From the NCBI GenBank assembly GCA_003417655.1, contig QVMW01000007.1, forward strand, positions 89,438 to 153,437: 64,000 nucleotides of DNA, in the 5' to 3' direction. The position numbers were made by a program, and so were the translations under genes. The DNA comes from Rhodobacteraceae bacterium 63075 (GTDB lineage Bacteria > Pseudomonadota > Alphaproteobacteria > Rhodobacterales > Rhodobacteraceae). Each line of letters starts with the position of its first letter. Position 1 is the first letter of the stretch. Shown here piece by piece: positions 34,384 through 43,420 of the stretch. The notes beneath the pieces were generated by a model. The model worked only from the letters and a program-made list of their open reading frames with translations, searched no databases and was not told the DNA's origin.

Positions 34384-36177
34384 ATGAGCGACGCTGCCAA
34401 AAGCACATCCGATGAACGCGAAGCCTCCAAGCAGATCGGCGCGCTGGCCTCGCTCTGGCCCTTCATGCGGCCCTATCGCGCGCTCTTCGTCGCCTCGATC
34501 TTCGCGCTCGCACTCACGGCGGCCCTGTCGCTGACCCTGCCGCTGGCCGTGCGCCGCGTGATCGACAATTTCCGCACCGAACAGCAGGAGTTGCTCGATC
34601 TCTACTTCATCGCGGCGCTCGGCATCGCCGCGCTGCTCGCGCTGGGCACGGGGCTGCGCTACGCGCTTGTCACGCGGCTGGGAGAGCGGGTCGTCGCGGA
34701 TATCCGCAAGGCCGTGTTCGGGCGGGTGATCGGGCTGAGCCCGGGGTTTTACGAAAAGCTGATGACCGGCGAGATCCTCAGCCGGATCACGACGGACACG
34801 ACGCTGATCCAGTCGGTGATCGGCTCCTCGGTGTCGATCGCCCTGCGCAACGTGCTGATCTTCGTGGGTGGGCTTGCCCTGATGCTCCTGACCAGCCCCA
34901 AGCTCACCGGGCTGGTGCTGCTGATCGTGCCGCTGGTCATCGTGCCGATTCTCTTTCTGGGCCGCAGGCTGCGCGCCCTGAGCCGCGAGAACCAGGACTG
35001 GATCGCCGCCAGCTCGGGCGAGGCCTCCGAGGCGCTGAGCGCCGTTCAGACAGTGCAATCCTACACCCAGGAGGGCGCGGCGGGAGATCGTTTCGGAATC
35101 ATCACCGAGAAGAGCTATGACGTGGCCAAGCGCCGGATCACCGTCCGCGCGGCGATGACCGTGGCTGTCATGTTCCTGGTCTTCGCAGGGGTTGTCGGGG
35201 TGCTCTGGATCGGGGCGCAGGACGTGCGCGCAGGCGCGATGAGCTCGGGCGCGCTGGTGCAGTTCGTGATCTATTCCGTGATGGTCGCGGGTTCCGTGGC
35301 CGCCCTGTCGGAGATCTGGGGCGAGCTTCAGCGCGCGGCCGGTGCGACCGAGCGGCTTGTGGAGCTTTTGAACGCGACAGACCGCGTCAATGATCCGGCC
35401 GATCCCACGCCCTGCCCCGAGCCGCTGCGCGGCGCTGTCGCCTTCGAGGGCGTGTCCTTCGCCTATCCGACCCGCGCGGACCGTGCCGCCCTGAGCGACC
35501 TCGATCTGACGGTGAAGCCCGGCGAAACCATCGCGCTCGTCGGCCCGTCAGGCGCAGGCAAGACCACGGTGATGCAGCTTGTCCAGCGCTTCTACGATCC
35601 GTCCGAAGGCACCGTCAGCCTCGATGGCGTCGATCTGCGCGACATGGCGCGCTCCGATTTCCGCAGCCAGATCGCCGTGGTGCCGCAGGACCCGATGATC
35701 TTCTCCGGCTCGGCGCTTGAAAACATTCGCTTCGGACGGCCCGAGGCCAGTGACAAGGAAGTCGAGGCCGCGGCGCGTTCGGCGGCGGCGCATGAGTTCA
35801 TCTCGGCACTCGGCGAGGGCTACCGCACGCGCCTCGGCGAGCGCGGCGTGATGCTCTCGGGCGGTCAGAAGCAGCGCATCGCCATCGCCAGGGCGATCCT
35901 GCGGGATGCGCCCGTGCTCCTGCTCGACGAGGCCACCTCGGCGCTCGATGCCGAAAGCGAGCGTGCGGTGCAGGAGGCGGTCGAGGGGCTCTCGAAGGGG
36001 CGCACCACGATCATCGTCGCGCACAGGCTCGCCACGGTGAAGAAGGCCGACCGCATCATCGTCATGGAAGACGGCAAGATCGCCGCCGAGGGCACGCATG
36101 ACGCGCTTGTCGCGCAGGACGGCCTCTATGCGCGCCTGGCGCGGCTCCAGTTCACCGATGGGGCCGAGGCGGCCTGA
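34384..36177 (+). CDS. ABC exporter, fused permease-ATPase (MsbA/BmrA-like)
   Basis: A 597-residue half-transporter that should work as a homodimer. A six-span ABC-transmembrane domain occupies about residues 25-320. The nucleotide-binding domain has Walker A GPSGAGKTT, signature LSGGQKQRIAIARA, Walker B LLLDEATSALD and the switch histidine AHRLAT. The family exports lipids or drugs; the cargo is not evident. The gene is monocistronic after tRNA-Gly. Confidence 0.93.
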   Translation: MSDAAKSTSDEREASKQIGALASLWPFMRPYRALFVASIFALALTAALSLTLPLAVRRVIDNFRTEQQELLDLYFIAALGIAALLALGTGLRYALVTRLGERVVADIRKAVFGRVIGLSPGFYEKLMTGEILSRITTDTTLIQSVIGSSVSIALRNVLIFVGGLALMLLTSPKLTGLVLLIVPLVIVPILFLGRRLRALSRENQDWIAASSGEASEALSAVQTVQSYTQEGAAGDRFGIITEKSYDVAKRRITVRAAMTVAVMFLVFAGVVGVLWIGAQDVRAGAMSSGALVQFVIYSVMVAGSVAALSEIWGELQRAAGATERLVELLNATDRVNDPADPTPCPEPLRGAVAFEGVSFAYPTRADRAALSDLDLTVKPGETIALVGPSGAGKTTVMQLVQRFYDPSEGTVSLDGVDLRDMARSDFRSQIAVVPQDPMIFSGSALENIRFGRPEASDKEVEAAARSAAAHEFISALGEGYRTRLGERGVMLSGGQKQRIAIARAILRDAPVLLLDEATSALDAESERAVQEAVEGLSKGRTTIIVAHRLATVKKADRIIVMEDGKIAAEGTHDALVAQDGLYARLARLQFTDGAEAA

Positions 36178-36272
36178 GATAACGGTTCGCGGCCTGTTCC
36201 CACGCGGTGAAAACGGGGCTAGGCTTCGGCTTGATCGCATGATCCTGGAACAGCCTTGCAAGGACAGCCCCG

Positions 36273-36710
36273 ATGCCCACGATCTTCGTCCTGAACGGAC
36301 CCAACCTCAACCTGCTTGGCAAGCGTCAGCCAGAGATCTATGGCACTGATACGCTCGCCGATGTCGAGGCCCGCTGCCGCGCGGCGCTGCCCGAGGGCTA
36401 CGCGCTCGATTTTCGCCAGAGCAACCACGAGGGCGAGCTTGTCGACTGGATACAGGCTGCGCGCGAGGGCGCCGAGGCGATTGTCATCAATCCCGCGGCC
36501 TATACGCATACTTCAATTGCCATTCTCGATGCCCTGAACGCCTTCGAAGGGCCGGTCGTGGAACTGCATATTTCGGACGTTCACAAGCGCGAAAGCTTCC
36601 GGCACCATTCCTATGTCAGCCTGCGCGCCGACCACGTGATCGCCGGGCACGGCACCGATGGCTACACCGAGGGTCTGGCCTGGGTCATTGCCGCGCTGGC
36701 CGATTCGTGA
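36273..36710 (+). CDS. aroQ: 3-dehydroquinate dehydratase, type II
   Basis: A 145-residue dodecameric dehydratase of the shikimate pathway. Signatures: [18 protein letters not shown] with the catalytic tyrosine, the lid arginine ([11 protein letters not shown]), NPAAYTHTS, and the active-site histidine in HISDVHKRE. It is convergent with the SRP RNA gene 25 bp downstream. Confidence 0.97.
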   Translation: MPTIFVLNGPNLNLLGKRQPEIYGTDTLADVEARCRAALPEGYALDFRQSNHEGELVDWIQAAREGAEAIVINPAAYTHTSIAILDALNAFEGPVVELHISDVHKRESFRHHSYVSLRADHVIAGHGTDGYTEGLAWVIAALADS

Positions 36711-36734
36711 GGGCTGGTCTTTTCGGGGAAAGGT

Positions 36735-36827
36735 GAGAGGTTGAACACGACCCAAGCGGGGCTCGTTGCGGCTGCTTCCTTCCGGATCTGACCGGGTTGG
36801 CGAGGCGCTTGCCCGCGCCAACCTCTC
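36735..36827 (-). ncRNA. ffs: Signal recognition particle RNA, small bacterial type (4.5S)
   Basis: The minus strand reads GGTCAGATCCGGAAGGAAGC followed by AGCC, the universal Ffh-binding tip with the GGAA tetraloop and symmetric internal loop. The ends pair as GAGAGGTTG with CAACCTCTC. Its length, about 95 nt, fits the small Gram-negative SRP RNA. Ffh itself is encoded at 50545-52050 on the same strand. Confidence 0.95.
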
Positions 36828-36834
36828 GACGGCC

Positions 36835-36863
36835 CATATAGGCTGAGAGCCGCGCGGACGCAA
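36835..36863 (-). promoter_or_regulatory. Promoter of the SRP RNA gene
   Basis: On the minus strand, TTGCGT (36858-36863) and TATATG (36835-36840) are spaced 17 bp apart, and the RNA's 5' end follows about 7 bases after the -10 box. This fits a strong housekeeping sigma promoter. Confidence 0.7.
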
Positions 36864-36877
36864 GGGCAAGCGGCGGC

Positions 36878-37219
36878 TCAGATTTCTCGAAACCCGCCGG
36901 GGCAGAACAGCCGCGTGTAGGCCCCGAGGCACCATGCTTTGAGGCCGAAACCTCTTGCGCTATAGGTGCTGAAGAGCTTGAGATCGGTGTATTGCGTGTC
37001 GATCTGCGTTTGCAAAAGCGTGATGCAATCGGAGGGGCGCAGCTTGCAGCCGACCAGCAGCGCGTTGCCCGCCGCGCCATTGTCCAGCGATATGTCCTTC
37101 ATTGCGACGGCCCGCATGATCCGCTCCCCAAGAAGCGCCTCGGCGCGCTCCTCGCCCGGCTTGGTGAAGAAGGCTGCGGCAGCGGCGAGCAGCAGGGCAG
37201 TCAAGAGAAATCGGAACAT
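36878..37219 (-). CDS. Small exported or membrane-anchored hypothetical protein
   Basis: A 113-residue protein with an N-terminal hydrophobic segment (MFRFLLTALLLAAAAAFF) acting as signal or anchor. The rest has four cysteines (CKL, DCITL, WCLGA, FCPGG) that may form disulphides. The pattern LKLFSTYSARGFGLKAWCLGAYTRLF faintly recalls DUF4359, but I cannot confirm this. It lies upstream of the SRP RNA on the same strand. Confidence 0.65.
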   Translation of the reverse strand: MFRFLLTALLLAAAAAFFTKPGEERAEALLGERIMRAVAMKDISLDNGAAGNALLVGCKLRPSDCITLLQTQIDTQYTDLKLFSTYSARGFGLKAWCLGAYTRLFCPGGFREI

Positions 37220-37308
37220 GGGGCACGCCTCGCTGGGATGCTACGGTCTCGCTTTCAGGCTAGTCCCGGCCGCCCGCTCGGAACAGGGTGAAAAATTGGG
37301 CCCCCGCG

Positions 37309-39240
37309 TCACGATCTTTCGCCGCGCGGCGCGGACAGATCCAGCCGCATGACGGCGAAGCCATCGGAGTTGGCACCGACCCGTTTGATGGGAGACGATT
37401 CGCGCGGCCTGGCTTGCAGCGCGGTTTCGAAAAGGACGCGCGCGCCGGCCAGCGGTGCAAAGCTCCATGTCGGTCTGGCCACGCGATCGAGCGGGGAGTG
37501 GGCGCAGATATACTCCCTGAGAATTCTGCGGCATGTCTGGCCCGTGTCCAGCAGCAGATTCGGTGCGCCCGATGTCCCATCGGCGCGGGCGGGCCAGCCG
37601 CCTCGCGCGCGAAAGGAACTGGCTGCAAGCACGAACCGGGCATCGTCGTCCACCGGGGCACCTTCATGGCAAAGCGCCCTGATGCGTCCCGGGCCCGGGC
37701 GCATGCATTGATTGCGCTGGTCGTAAAGCGCGGGGTGTGACAGGTCGATCTGGTAGGTGAGCTGCGGGATGACGTCGAAGCGATAGCCCGGAAAGGCGGG
37801 TTCGAACAGCGGTACGTCGCGCGCGCCCTCCGCGACCCGGGTAAAGACGGAGGCGCTCATCTCGAGGATCATCCGAAGATCGGCCCCGCTGACGTCGAGC
37901 GCGCAAAGCGTGTCGGGAAAGCTGTAGAGCGTATCCACATCGCGCAGCGAGATGGGCCCGGGCGGGATATCGCAATAATGGTGCGCGCCCGCGCGCTGGC
38001 CTGTCCTGTAGGGCGCGATCATCGACAGGACCGGTCTGCCTCGAAGGCCCATATCTTGCATGGCTGTTGCGATGCGCTCAGCAAAGGCATCGGCAACCAG
38101 CTGAAGCCCGGCATTGTCCTCCACGAGCGCGAAGAAGCTGCTGATCGGCCTGCGTGTCTCGCCGATCGCGGCGCCGTAGGCCGCCAGCGTGGCCGCGTGG
38201 TCCTCCGCCAGTTCCGCGATCAGCTCCGGGGCCTCGCCGGCGCCGCTTGTCGGGCGGGGGCATTTCACGTCCCTGTTTTTGACATGCCAGCTTCCGGCCC
38301 CGTCCGTCGCGCAGCTCATGTGCAAATCCACCTGGCCGAGATAGGCTCCCCAGGCCCCCGACATGACCACGGCCTGATGACCGGCAAGCTCCGTCGCCGT
38401 GCCGGGGCCGGCAGGGGGGTATGTCTCGTGGGTGTGTCCGCCGAGGATCACATCGATCCCGTCGATCCGCGCGATGGTCTTGTCGATGGTTTCCGACGCC
38501 TCCGGCTCGTCATCGCGCCCAAGCCCGCAATGCGCCAGAACGACGATGAGCTCGGCACCCGCCGCGCGCATCTCGGCAATCGCCCCGCGCAGCGCCGGCT
38601 CAACCGGCTCGCAGCGGATCTGCGGATCGAGGCCCGCCATGCCGAGCAGCGTCCCGGCCGGGACACATCCCGTTACCCCGATGCGGATCGGGTTCGTACA
38701 TCCCGGCGATCTTCGCTCCAGGATCCTGTGGCGCTGGACCCGCTCGCCCAGCCTGCCCGGCAGGTGCAGGTTCGCCGAGACCACCGGGAAATCGGCGAGG
38801 GCCAGCGCCTGCGCGAGATGTTCCAGGCCGAAGTCCAGATCATGGTTGCCAAGGGTGACGGCGTCGAAGCCGACGAGGTTCATGGCGCTGATGACCGGGT
38901 GCGATGTCAGTTCGGGTGTTCCGGACGCGGCCAGCCTGTCGGCAATGGGCGAGCCTTGCAGGAAATCACCGGAATCAAAGAGCAGGCAGAGATCGGCGGC
39001 AGCACGCGCTTCGGCGATCATCGTCGCGGCGCGACTCAGGCCGCGATCACTTGCCGCCGTGTTGCGGTGATAGTCATAGGCCAGAACATGCCCGTGCAGA
39101 TCCGTGGTTTGCAGGATGCGCAGGAGCGTCGAGCGGGCTTTGGCCTCTGGTGGGCGGGCTTGTCTGGCAAAGGTAAAGGTCAGGTCTTGGCCCTTTCGAA
39201 ATTCCGGCTCGTCGCGCGAGTTAAAGGGTAATGTTAACAC
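37309..39240 (-). CDS. 2',3'-cyclic-nucleotide 2'-phosphodiesterase/3'-nucleotidase-like protein (CpdB type)
   Basis: A 643-residue two-domain phosphoesterase. The metallophosphatase domain carries TTDLHGH, DSGDFLQGSP, LGNHDLDFG and GGHTHE. The C-terminal nucleotidase domain recognises the base. The start is GTG at 39240; a stop a few codons upstream in frame rules out a longer form. The N-terminus lacks a signal peptide, so the protein appears cytoplasmic, unlike periplasmic E. coli CpdB. No clear Shine-Dalgarno was seen. Confidence 0.9.
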   Translation of the reverse strand: MLTLPFNSRDEPEFRKGQDLTFTFARQARPPEAKARSTLLRILQTTDLHGHVLAYDYHRNTAASDRGLSRAATMIAEARAAADLCLLFDSGDFLQGSPIADRLAASGTPELTSHPVISAMNLVGFDAVTLGNHDLDFGLEHLAQALALADFPVVSANLHLPGRLGERVQRHRILERRSPGCTNPIRIGVTGCVPAGTLLGMAGLDPQIRCEPVEPALRGAIAEMRAAGAELIVVLAHCGLGRDDEPEASETIDKTIARIDGIDVILGGHTHETYPPAGPGTATELAGHQAVVMSGAWGAYLGQVDLHMSCATDGAGSWHVKNRDVKCPRPTSGAGEAPELIAELAEDHAATLAAYGAAIGETRRPISSFFALVEDNAGLQLVADAFAERIATAMQDMGLRGRPVLSMIAPYRTGQRAGAHHYCDIPPGPISLRDVDTLYSFPDTLCALDVSGADLRMILEMSASVFTRVAEGARDVPLFEPAFPGYRFDVIPQLTYQIDLSHPALYDQRNQCMRPGPGRIRALCHEGAPVDDDARFVLAASSFRARGGWPARADGTSGAPNLLLDTGQTCRRILREYICAHSPLDRVARPTWSFAPLAGARVLFETALQARPRESSPIKRVGANSDGFAVMRLDLSAPRGERS

Positions 39241-39337
39241 GTAAAGGTTGATTAACTCAACCTTTCAGCGCCTTCAGCGCGCGCTGCCTGTTCAATCTGC
39301 CACAGGCGCTTTAAGAAGGCTGCGGGAGGCGCGGGCA

Positions 39338-40312
39338 ATGAAACTAGCGGAGACGGTGACATTCGGAGGGTCCGCGCTGGACCGGGCGGCGGAGCTGCGT
39401 GCAGATGTGGATCTGTTGAGGGATGCGCTCGCCAGCCCGGATCGGGCAGAGACCATCGTGCTATGGCGCGGCAAGCCGGCATTCGCTGGGGAGAAGCGCA
39501 AGGCGCTCTTGCGTCTGGCGCCGGATCACCCGGCCTTCCGAGACGCGAGCGAGCCGCCGATCCTGCTGGGGCGCGAAGAGACCGGTCGGCTCGTCTTCGT
39601 CCGCGACGTGTCGAATTGGGCACCGGAAGATGCAGGCGAGACTGCTCAGAGCGCATTCTTCGATTCCAGCGAGCAGTGCCACCCTCTGATCGCGCTTGAG
39701 CACGGCTTTGCCGAGCTGCGCGGCGTGATGTCGCAGCTTTCCCCGCGCGATGCCGAGCTGGCGGCAACGGCGCGCGCTGTGCTCGGCTGGCACCGCTCGC
39801 ACAGGTTCTGCGCTGCCTGCGGAGCCGAAAGCCGCATGGTCATGGCCGGGTGGCAACGCACCTGCGATGCCTGCGGAACGCATCACTTCCCGCGTACCGA
39901 TCCTGTTGCGATCATGCTGGTGACCCATGGCGACGATGTGCTGCTGGGCCGCTCACCGGGCTGGCCCACCGGTATGTATTCCTGCCTTGCGGGCTTCGTC
40001 GAGCCGGGCGAGCCGATAGAGGCGGCGGTGCGCCGCGAGGTCTTCGAGGAGACGCAGGTGCGCGTCGGCCCCGTGCGCTATCTGTCGAGCCAGCCCTGGC
40101 CCTATCCGAGCTCTCTGATGTTCGGCTGCCATGGCGAAGCGCTGAGCCGCGAGATCACGATTGATCCCGCGGAGATCGAAGACGCCCGCTGGTTTTCACG
40201 TGACGAACTTGTCGAGGCCTTCGCGGGCCGCCATCCAACACTGAAGCCCGCGCGGAAAGGTGCAATTGCCCATTTTTTGCTGTGGAACTGGCTCGCGGAT
40301 CGGCTAGATTGA
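39338..40312 (+). CDS. nudC: NADH pyrophosphatase (Nudix)
   Basis: A 324-residue NudC, which hydrolyses NAD(H) and removes NAD caps from RNA. A zinc ribbon (FCAACG, TCDACG) is followed by the Nudix box GFVEPGEPIEAAVRREVFEE and the NudC-specific SQPWPYPSSLM. I chose the ATG at 39338 because GGGAGG lies about 8 bases before it; an upstream in-frame ATG at 39248 has no such site. It is divergent from the CpdB-like gene. Confidence 0.95.
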   Translation: MKLAETVTFGGSALDRAAELRADVDLLRDALASPDRAETIVLWRGKPAFAGEKRKALLRLAPDHPAFRDASEPPILLGREETGRLVFVRDVSNWAPEDAGETAQSAFFDSSEQCHPLIALEHGFAELRGVMSQLSPRDAELAATARAVLGWHRSHRFCAACGAESRMVMAGWQRTCDACGTHHFPRTDPVAIMLVTHGDDVLLGRSPGWPTGMYSCLAGFVEPGEPIEAAVRREVFEETQVRVGPVRYLSSQPWPYPSSLMFGCHGEALSREITIDPAEIEDARWFSRDELVEAFAGRHPTLKPARKGAIAHFLLWNWLADRLD

Positions 40313-40360
40313 GCGCGAGAAAGACCGACGCGCGACAGGCAGGGCAAAGAGCAGGCAGGC

Positions 40361-40828
40361 ATGGAAATTTCAGGCAGTCAGGATATCGAGGCTCCGATCG
40401 ATTTCGTCTTCGACGAGATCACCGATTTCGACGGGTTCACCCGCCAGGCGCTGCGGCGCGGGGTCGAGGTTGCGCGGCTGGATGATCTCCAAGGGCCGGT
40501 CGAGGGCATGGCCTGGAAGACCGCCTTCGATTTTCGCGGGAAACGCCGCAAGATGAGGATCCAGCTCACCCAGTGTTCGCGCCCCAATTTTCTCAGCGCG
40601 CAAAGCCGGATGCCCGGCATGGAGACAGAGTTCGATGCCGAGCTGGTCGCGCTGTCAAGGACAAGAACGCGGCTTGCCATTCGCTTTGAGCTCAAGCCGC
40701 AATCGCTGGCGGCGCGCCTGCTGGTCCAGTCGCTCAAGCTTGCGCGTGGCAACCTCAAGAAGCGTCTCGGCAAGCGCTTGGCGAACTTCGTGAAGCAGAC
40801 CGAAGAGCGATACAACAGCGCAATCTGA
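40361..40828 (+). CDS. SRPBCC (START-like) domain protein
   Basis: A 155-residue single-domain protein with the SRPBCC helix-grip layout: an initial strand (SQDIEAPIDFVFDEITDFDGF), a beta sheet, and a long basic C-terminal helix (LLVQSLKLARGNLKKRLGKRL). Ligand unknown. It follows nudC on the same strand after 48 bp. Confidence 0.8.
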   Translation: MEISGSQDIEAPIDFVFDEITDFDGFTRQALRRGVEVARLDDLQGPVEGMAWKTAFDFRGKRRKMRIQLTQCSRPNFLSAQSRMPGMETEFDAELVALSRTRTRLAIRFELKPQSLAARLLVQSLKLARGNLKKRLGKRLANFVKQTEERYNSAI

Positions 40829-40921
40829 CACCGCACCGGGCGGCTTTGGTACGGGATCGCGCTTGTGTCGCATCTGGTGCTTGTTTATCCAGAAAGCAGC
40901 AAGGCAAGAGGGGGAGCCGCC

Positions 40922-42682
40922 ATGAGCAAGTTCGACAAGTCCAGACTACCGAGCCGTTACGTCACGGAGGGCCCTTCGAAGGCGCCGCACCGGTCATTCT
41001 ATCATGCGATGGGCATGACCGACGAAGAGATTCACCAGCCGCTCGTGGGTGTTGCAAGCTGCTGGAACGAAGCCGCGCCTTGCAACATCGCGCTGAGCCG
41101 TCAGGCACAATCCGCGAAGGCAGGCGTGCGCGAAGCCGCGGGAAGCCCCCGCGAGTTCACGACCATCACCGTCACCGACGGGATCGCCATGGGCCATGAG
41201 GGCATGCGCTCCTCGCTGGCCAGCCGCGAGGCGATCGCCGATACCGTCGAACTGACGATGCGGGGCCATTGCTATGATGCGCTCGTCGGGCTGGCGGGCT
41301 GCGACAAGAGTCTGCCGGGCATGATGATGGCCATGGTGCGGCTCAACGTGCCGTCGGTCTTCGTCTACGGCGGCTCGATCCTGCCGGGACGCACGCCCGC
41401 AGGTGCGGAAGGCATTCCCGATGACATGGTCGGGCGTGACCTGACAGTTCAGGACATGTTCGAAGCCGTGGGCCGCCACCAGAGCGGCACGCTGTCCGAC
41501 GAGGCGCTGGCCGTGCTCGAGCGCGTGGCCTGTCCCTCGGCGGGGGCCTGCGGCGGCCAGTTCACGGCAAACACCATGGCTTGCGTGTCAGAGGCGATCG
41601 GGCTGGCGCTGCTCAATTCCTCGGGCGCGCCCGCGCCCTACGAGAGCCGCGACCAGTATGCCGATGCCTCGGGCCGCGCGGTCATGTCTCTGCTCGAGAA
41701 GAACATCCGCGCGCGCGATGTCGTGACCCGCAAGGCGCTGGAGAACGCCGCGCGCGTCGTCGCCTGCACCGGCGGGAGCACCAATGCAGGGCTGCACCTG
41801 CCGGCCATCGCCCATGAGGCCGGGATCGAGTTCTACCTCGAGGATGTCTGCGAGATCTTCCGCGACACGCCCTATTTCGTCGATCTCAAGCCCGGTGGCC
41901 AGTATGTCGCCAAGGATCTCTACGAGGCGGGCGGCGTTCCGGTCGTCATGAAGGAGCTGCGCAAGGCGGGGCTCCTGCATGAGGATTGCATGACCGCGAG
42001 CGGGGAGACGCTGGGCGAGGCGCTCGACAAGATCGAAGGCGAGGCCGACGGCAAGGTGATCCATCCGGTGGAAAACCCGATCACTGCGACAGGCGGTGTC
42101 GTCGGGCTCAAGGGCAATCTCGCGCCCGAGGGGGCCATCGTGAAAGTGGCGGGGATCGCGCCGGAGCACCAGGTTTTCACCGGCCCCGCGCGTGTCTTTG
42201 AATGCGAGGAGGACGCCTTCGAAGGTGTGCAGAACCGCAGTTACGAGGAAGGCGAGGTGATCGTCATCCGCAACGAGGGCCCGGCAGGCGGGCCGGGGAT
42301 GCGCGAGATGCTGGCCACGACGGCGGCGCTCTCGGGCCAGGGCGTGGGCAAGAAGGTCGCGCTCATCACCGATGGCCGCTTCTCCGGGGCCACGCGCGGC
42401 TTCTGCGTCGGCCATGTCGGCCCCGAAGCGGCGCATGGCGGTCCGATCGCGCTGATCGAGACCGGCGACATGATCACCATCGACGCCATCAAGGGCGAGC
42501 TTTCCGTCGCGCTGAGCGAGGAGGAGCTGGCCGCCCGCAAGGCGGCCTGGAAAGGCCCGCGCGAGACGATCTATGCCTCCGGGGCCATCTGGAAATTCGC
42601 CCGGCTCGTGGGCGCGACCTACAAGGGCGCGGTCACGCATCCGGGCGGCAAGGCCGAGAAGCATGTCTACATGGACCTCTAG
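40922..42682 (+). CDS. ilvD: Dihydroxy-acid dehydratase
   Basis: A 586-residue iron-sulphur enzyme for valine, leucine and isoleucine synthesis. Cluster and active-site motifs are GCDKSLPGMMMA, CPSAGACGGQFTANTMA and DGRFSGATRGF. I chose the ATG at 40922 (MSKFDKSRLPSR) because GAGGGGGAG lies upstream. Its last 20 bases overlap the next gene. No attenuator was seen upstream. Confidence 0.97.
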   Translation: MSKFDKSRLPSRYVTEGPSKAPHRSFYHAMGMTDEEIHQPLVGVASCWNEAAPCNIALSRQAQSAKAGVREAAGSPREFTTITVTDGIAMGHEGMRSSLASREAIADTVELTMRGHCYDALVGLAGCDKSLPGMMMAMVRLNVPSVFVYGGSILPGRTPAGAEGIPDDMVGRDLTVQDMFEAVGRHQSGTLSDEALAVLERVACPSAGACGGQFTANTMACVSEAIGLALLNSSGAPAPYESRDQYADASGRAVMSLLEKNIRARDVVTRKALENAARVVACTGGSTNAGLHLPAIAHEAGIEFYLEDVCEIFRDTPYFVDLKPGGQYVAKDLYEAGGVPVVMKELRKAGLLHEDCMTASGETLGEALDKIEGEADGKVIHPVENPITATGGVVGLKGNLAPEGAIVKVAGIAPEHQVFTGPARVFECEEDAFEGVQNRSYEEGEVIVIRNEGPAGGPGMREMLATTAALSGQGVGKKVALITDGRFSGATRGFCVGHVGPEAAHGGPIALIETGDMITIDAIKGELSVALSEEELAARKAAWKGPRETIYASGAIWKFARLVGATYKGAVTHPGGKAEKHVYMDL

Positions 42683-43286
42683 GCGCTGGGCCGGCGCTGC
42701 GGCGCTCGTGCTGGCGCTTTCGGGCTGCGAGGGAGACGGGACGGGCGAGGGCTTTTCCCTGCTCCAACAGGCACGCAACAACGCCCTGACAAGCGCCGAG
42801 ATCGTGCCCGGTGCCGTTGTCGCGCAGGGGCCGCGCGGGTTCTGTCTCGACCAGCGCAGGCTTGAGGCCTCGCGCTCGGGCGGCTTCGCGCTGCTGGCCT
42901 CCTGCGCCGCGCTGGGCAAGCCGGGCCAACAGCCCTCGGCGCCCAATGCGCTGATGACCATTCAGGCGCTGCCGGAGCAATCCGGCGGCTCCGTGGGTGC
43001 CGATGGGCTGGCCGAGGCATTCGCGGCCTATCGGCCGATCAGCCGCGAGACCAGGGACGGGCTCAGCCTCGTGCAGCTTGAACGCGGCGGCGACGAGGTG
43101 ATCACGAACGGCGATACGAAGCACTGGCGCGCGGCTTTGAATGTCAACGGCTACCAGGTGGGCCTGACGCTCTATTCGGAAAATGGCGGGGTCGCCGCCA
43201 CGACAGAGGGCAAGGCGCTGATCCGGGCCTTTGCCAAGCGCGTGATCGCTGCGAGCCCGTCAGGCGACGTGGTGTCCGGCGAGTGA
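42663..43286 (+). CDS. Hypothetical lipoprotein overlapping ilvD
   Basis: A 207-residue protein with a lipoprotein signal (RRWAGAAALVLALSGC; lipid cysteine C22). The mature part has a cysteine pair (GFCLDQ, ASCAAL) and an alpha/beta pattern ending TTEGKALIRAFAKRVI. The start lies inside the ilvD end in another frame (20-bp overlap), so it is probably translated from the ilvD message. It is a Roseobacter-type protein of unknown role. Confidence 0.82.
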   Translation: MSTWTSRRWAGAAALVLALSGCEGDGTGEGFSLLQQARNNALTSAEIVPGAVVAQGPRGFCLDQRRLEASRSGGFALLASCAALGKPGQQPSAPNALMTIQALPEQSGGSVGADGLAEAFAAYRPISRETRDGLSLVQLERGGDEVITNGDTKHWRAALNVNGYQVGLTLYSENGGVAATTEGKALIRAFAKRVIAASPSGDVVSGE

Positions 43287-43420
43287 GCGGGCAAGGCGTT
43301 TCGAAACCCCGCAGCCGGTATGATTGTATTGGCTGTTTCCCAAATGAGGTCTTTTCGTTAACTTTGTTTCAGATAGAGTGACAATCGAGCAGACCCCTCA
43401 CGACTGGCGAACTTCGTTTC

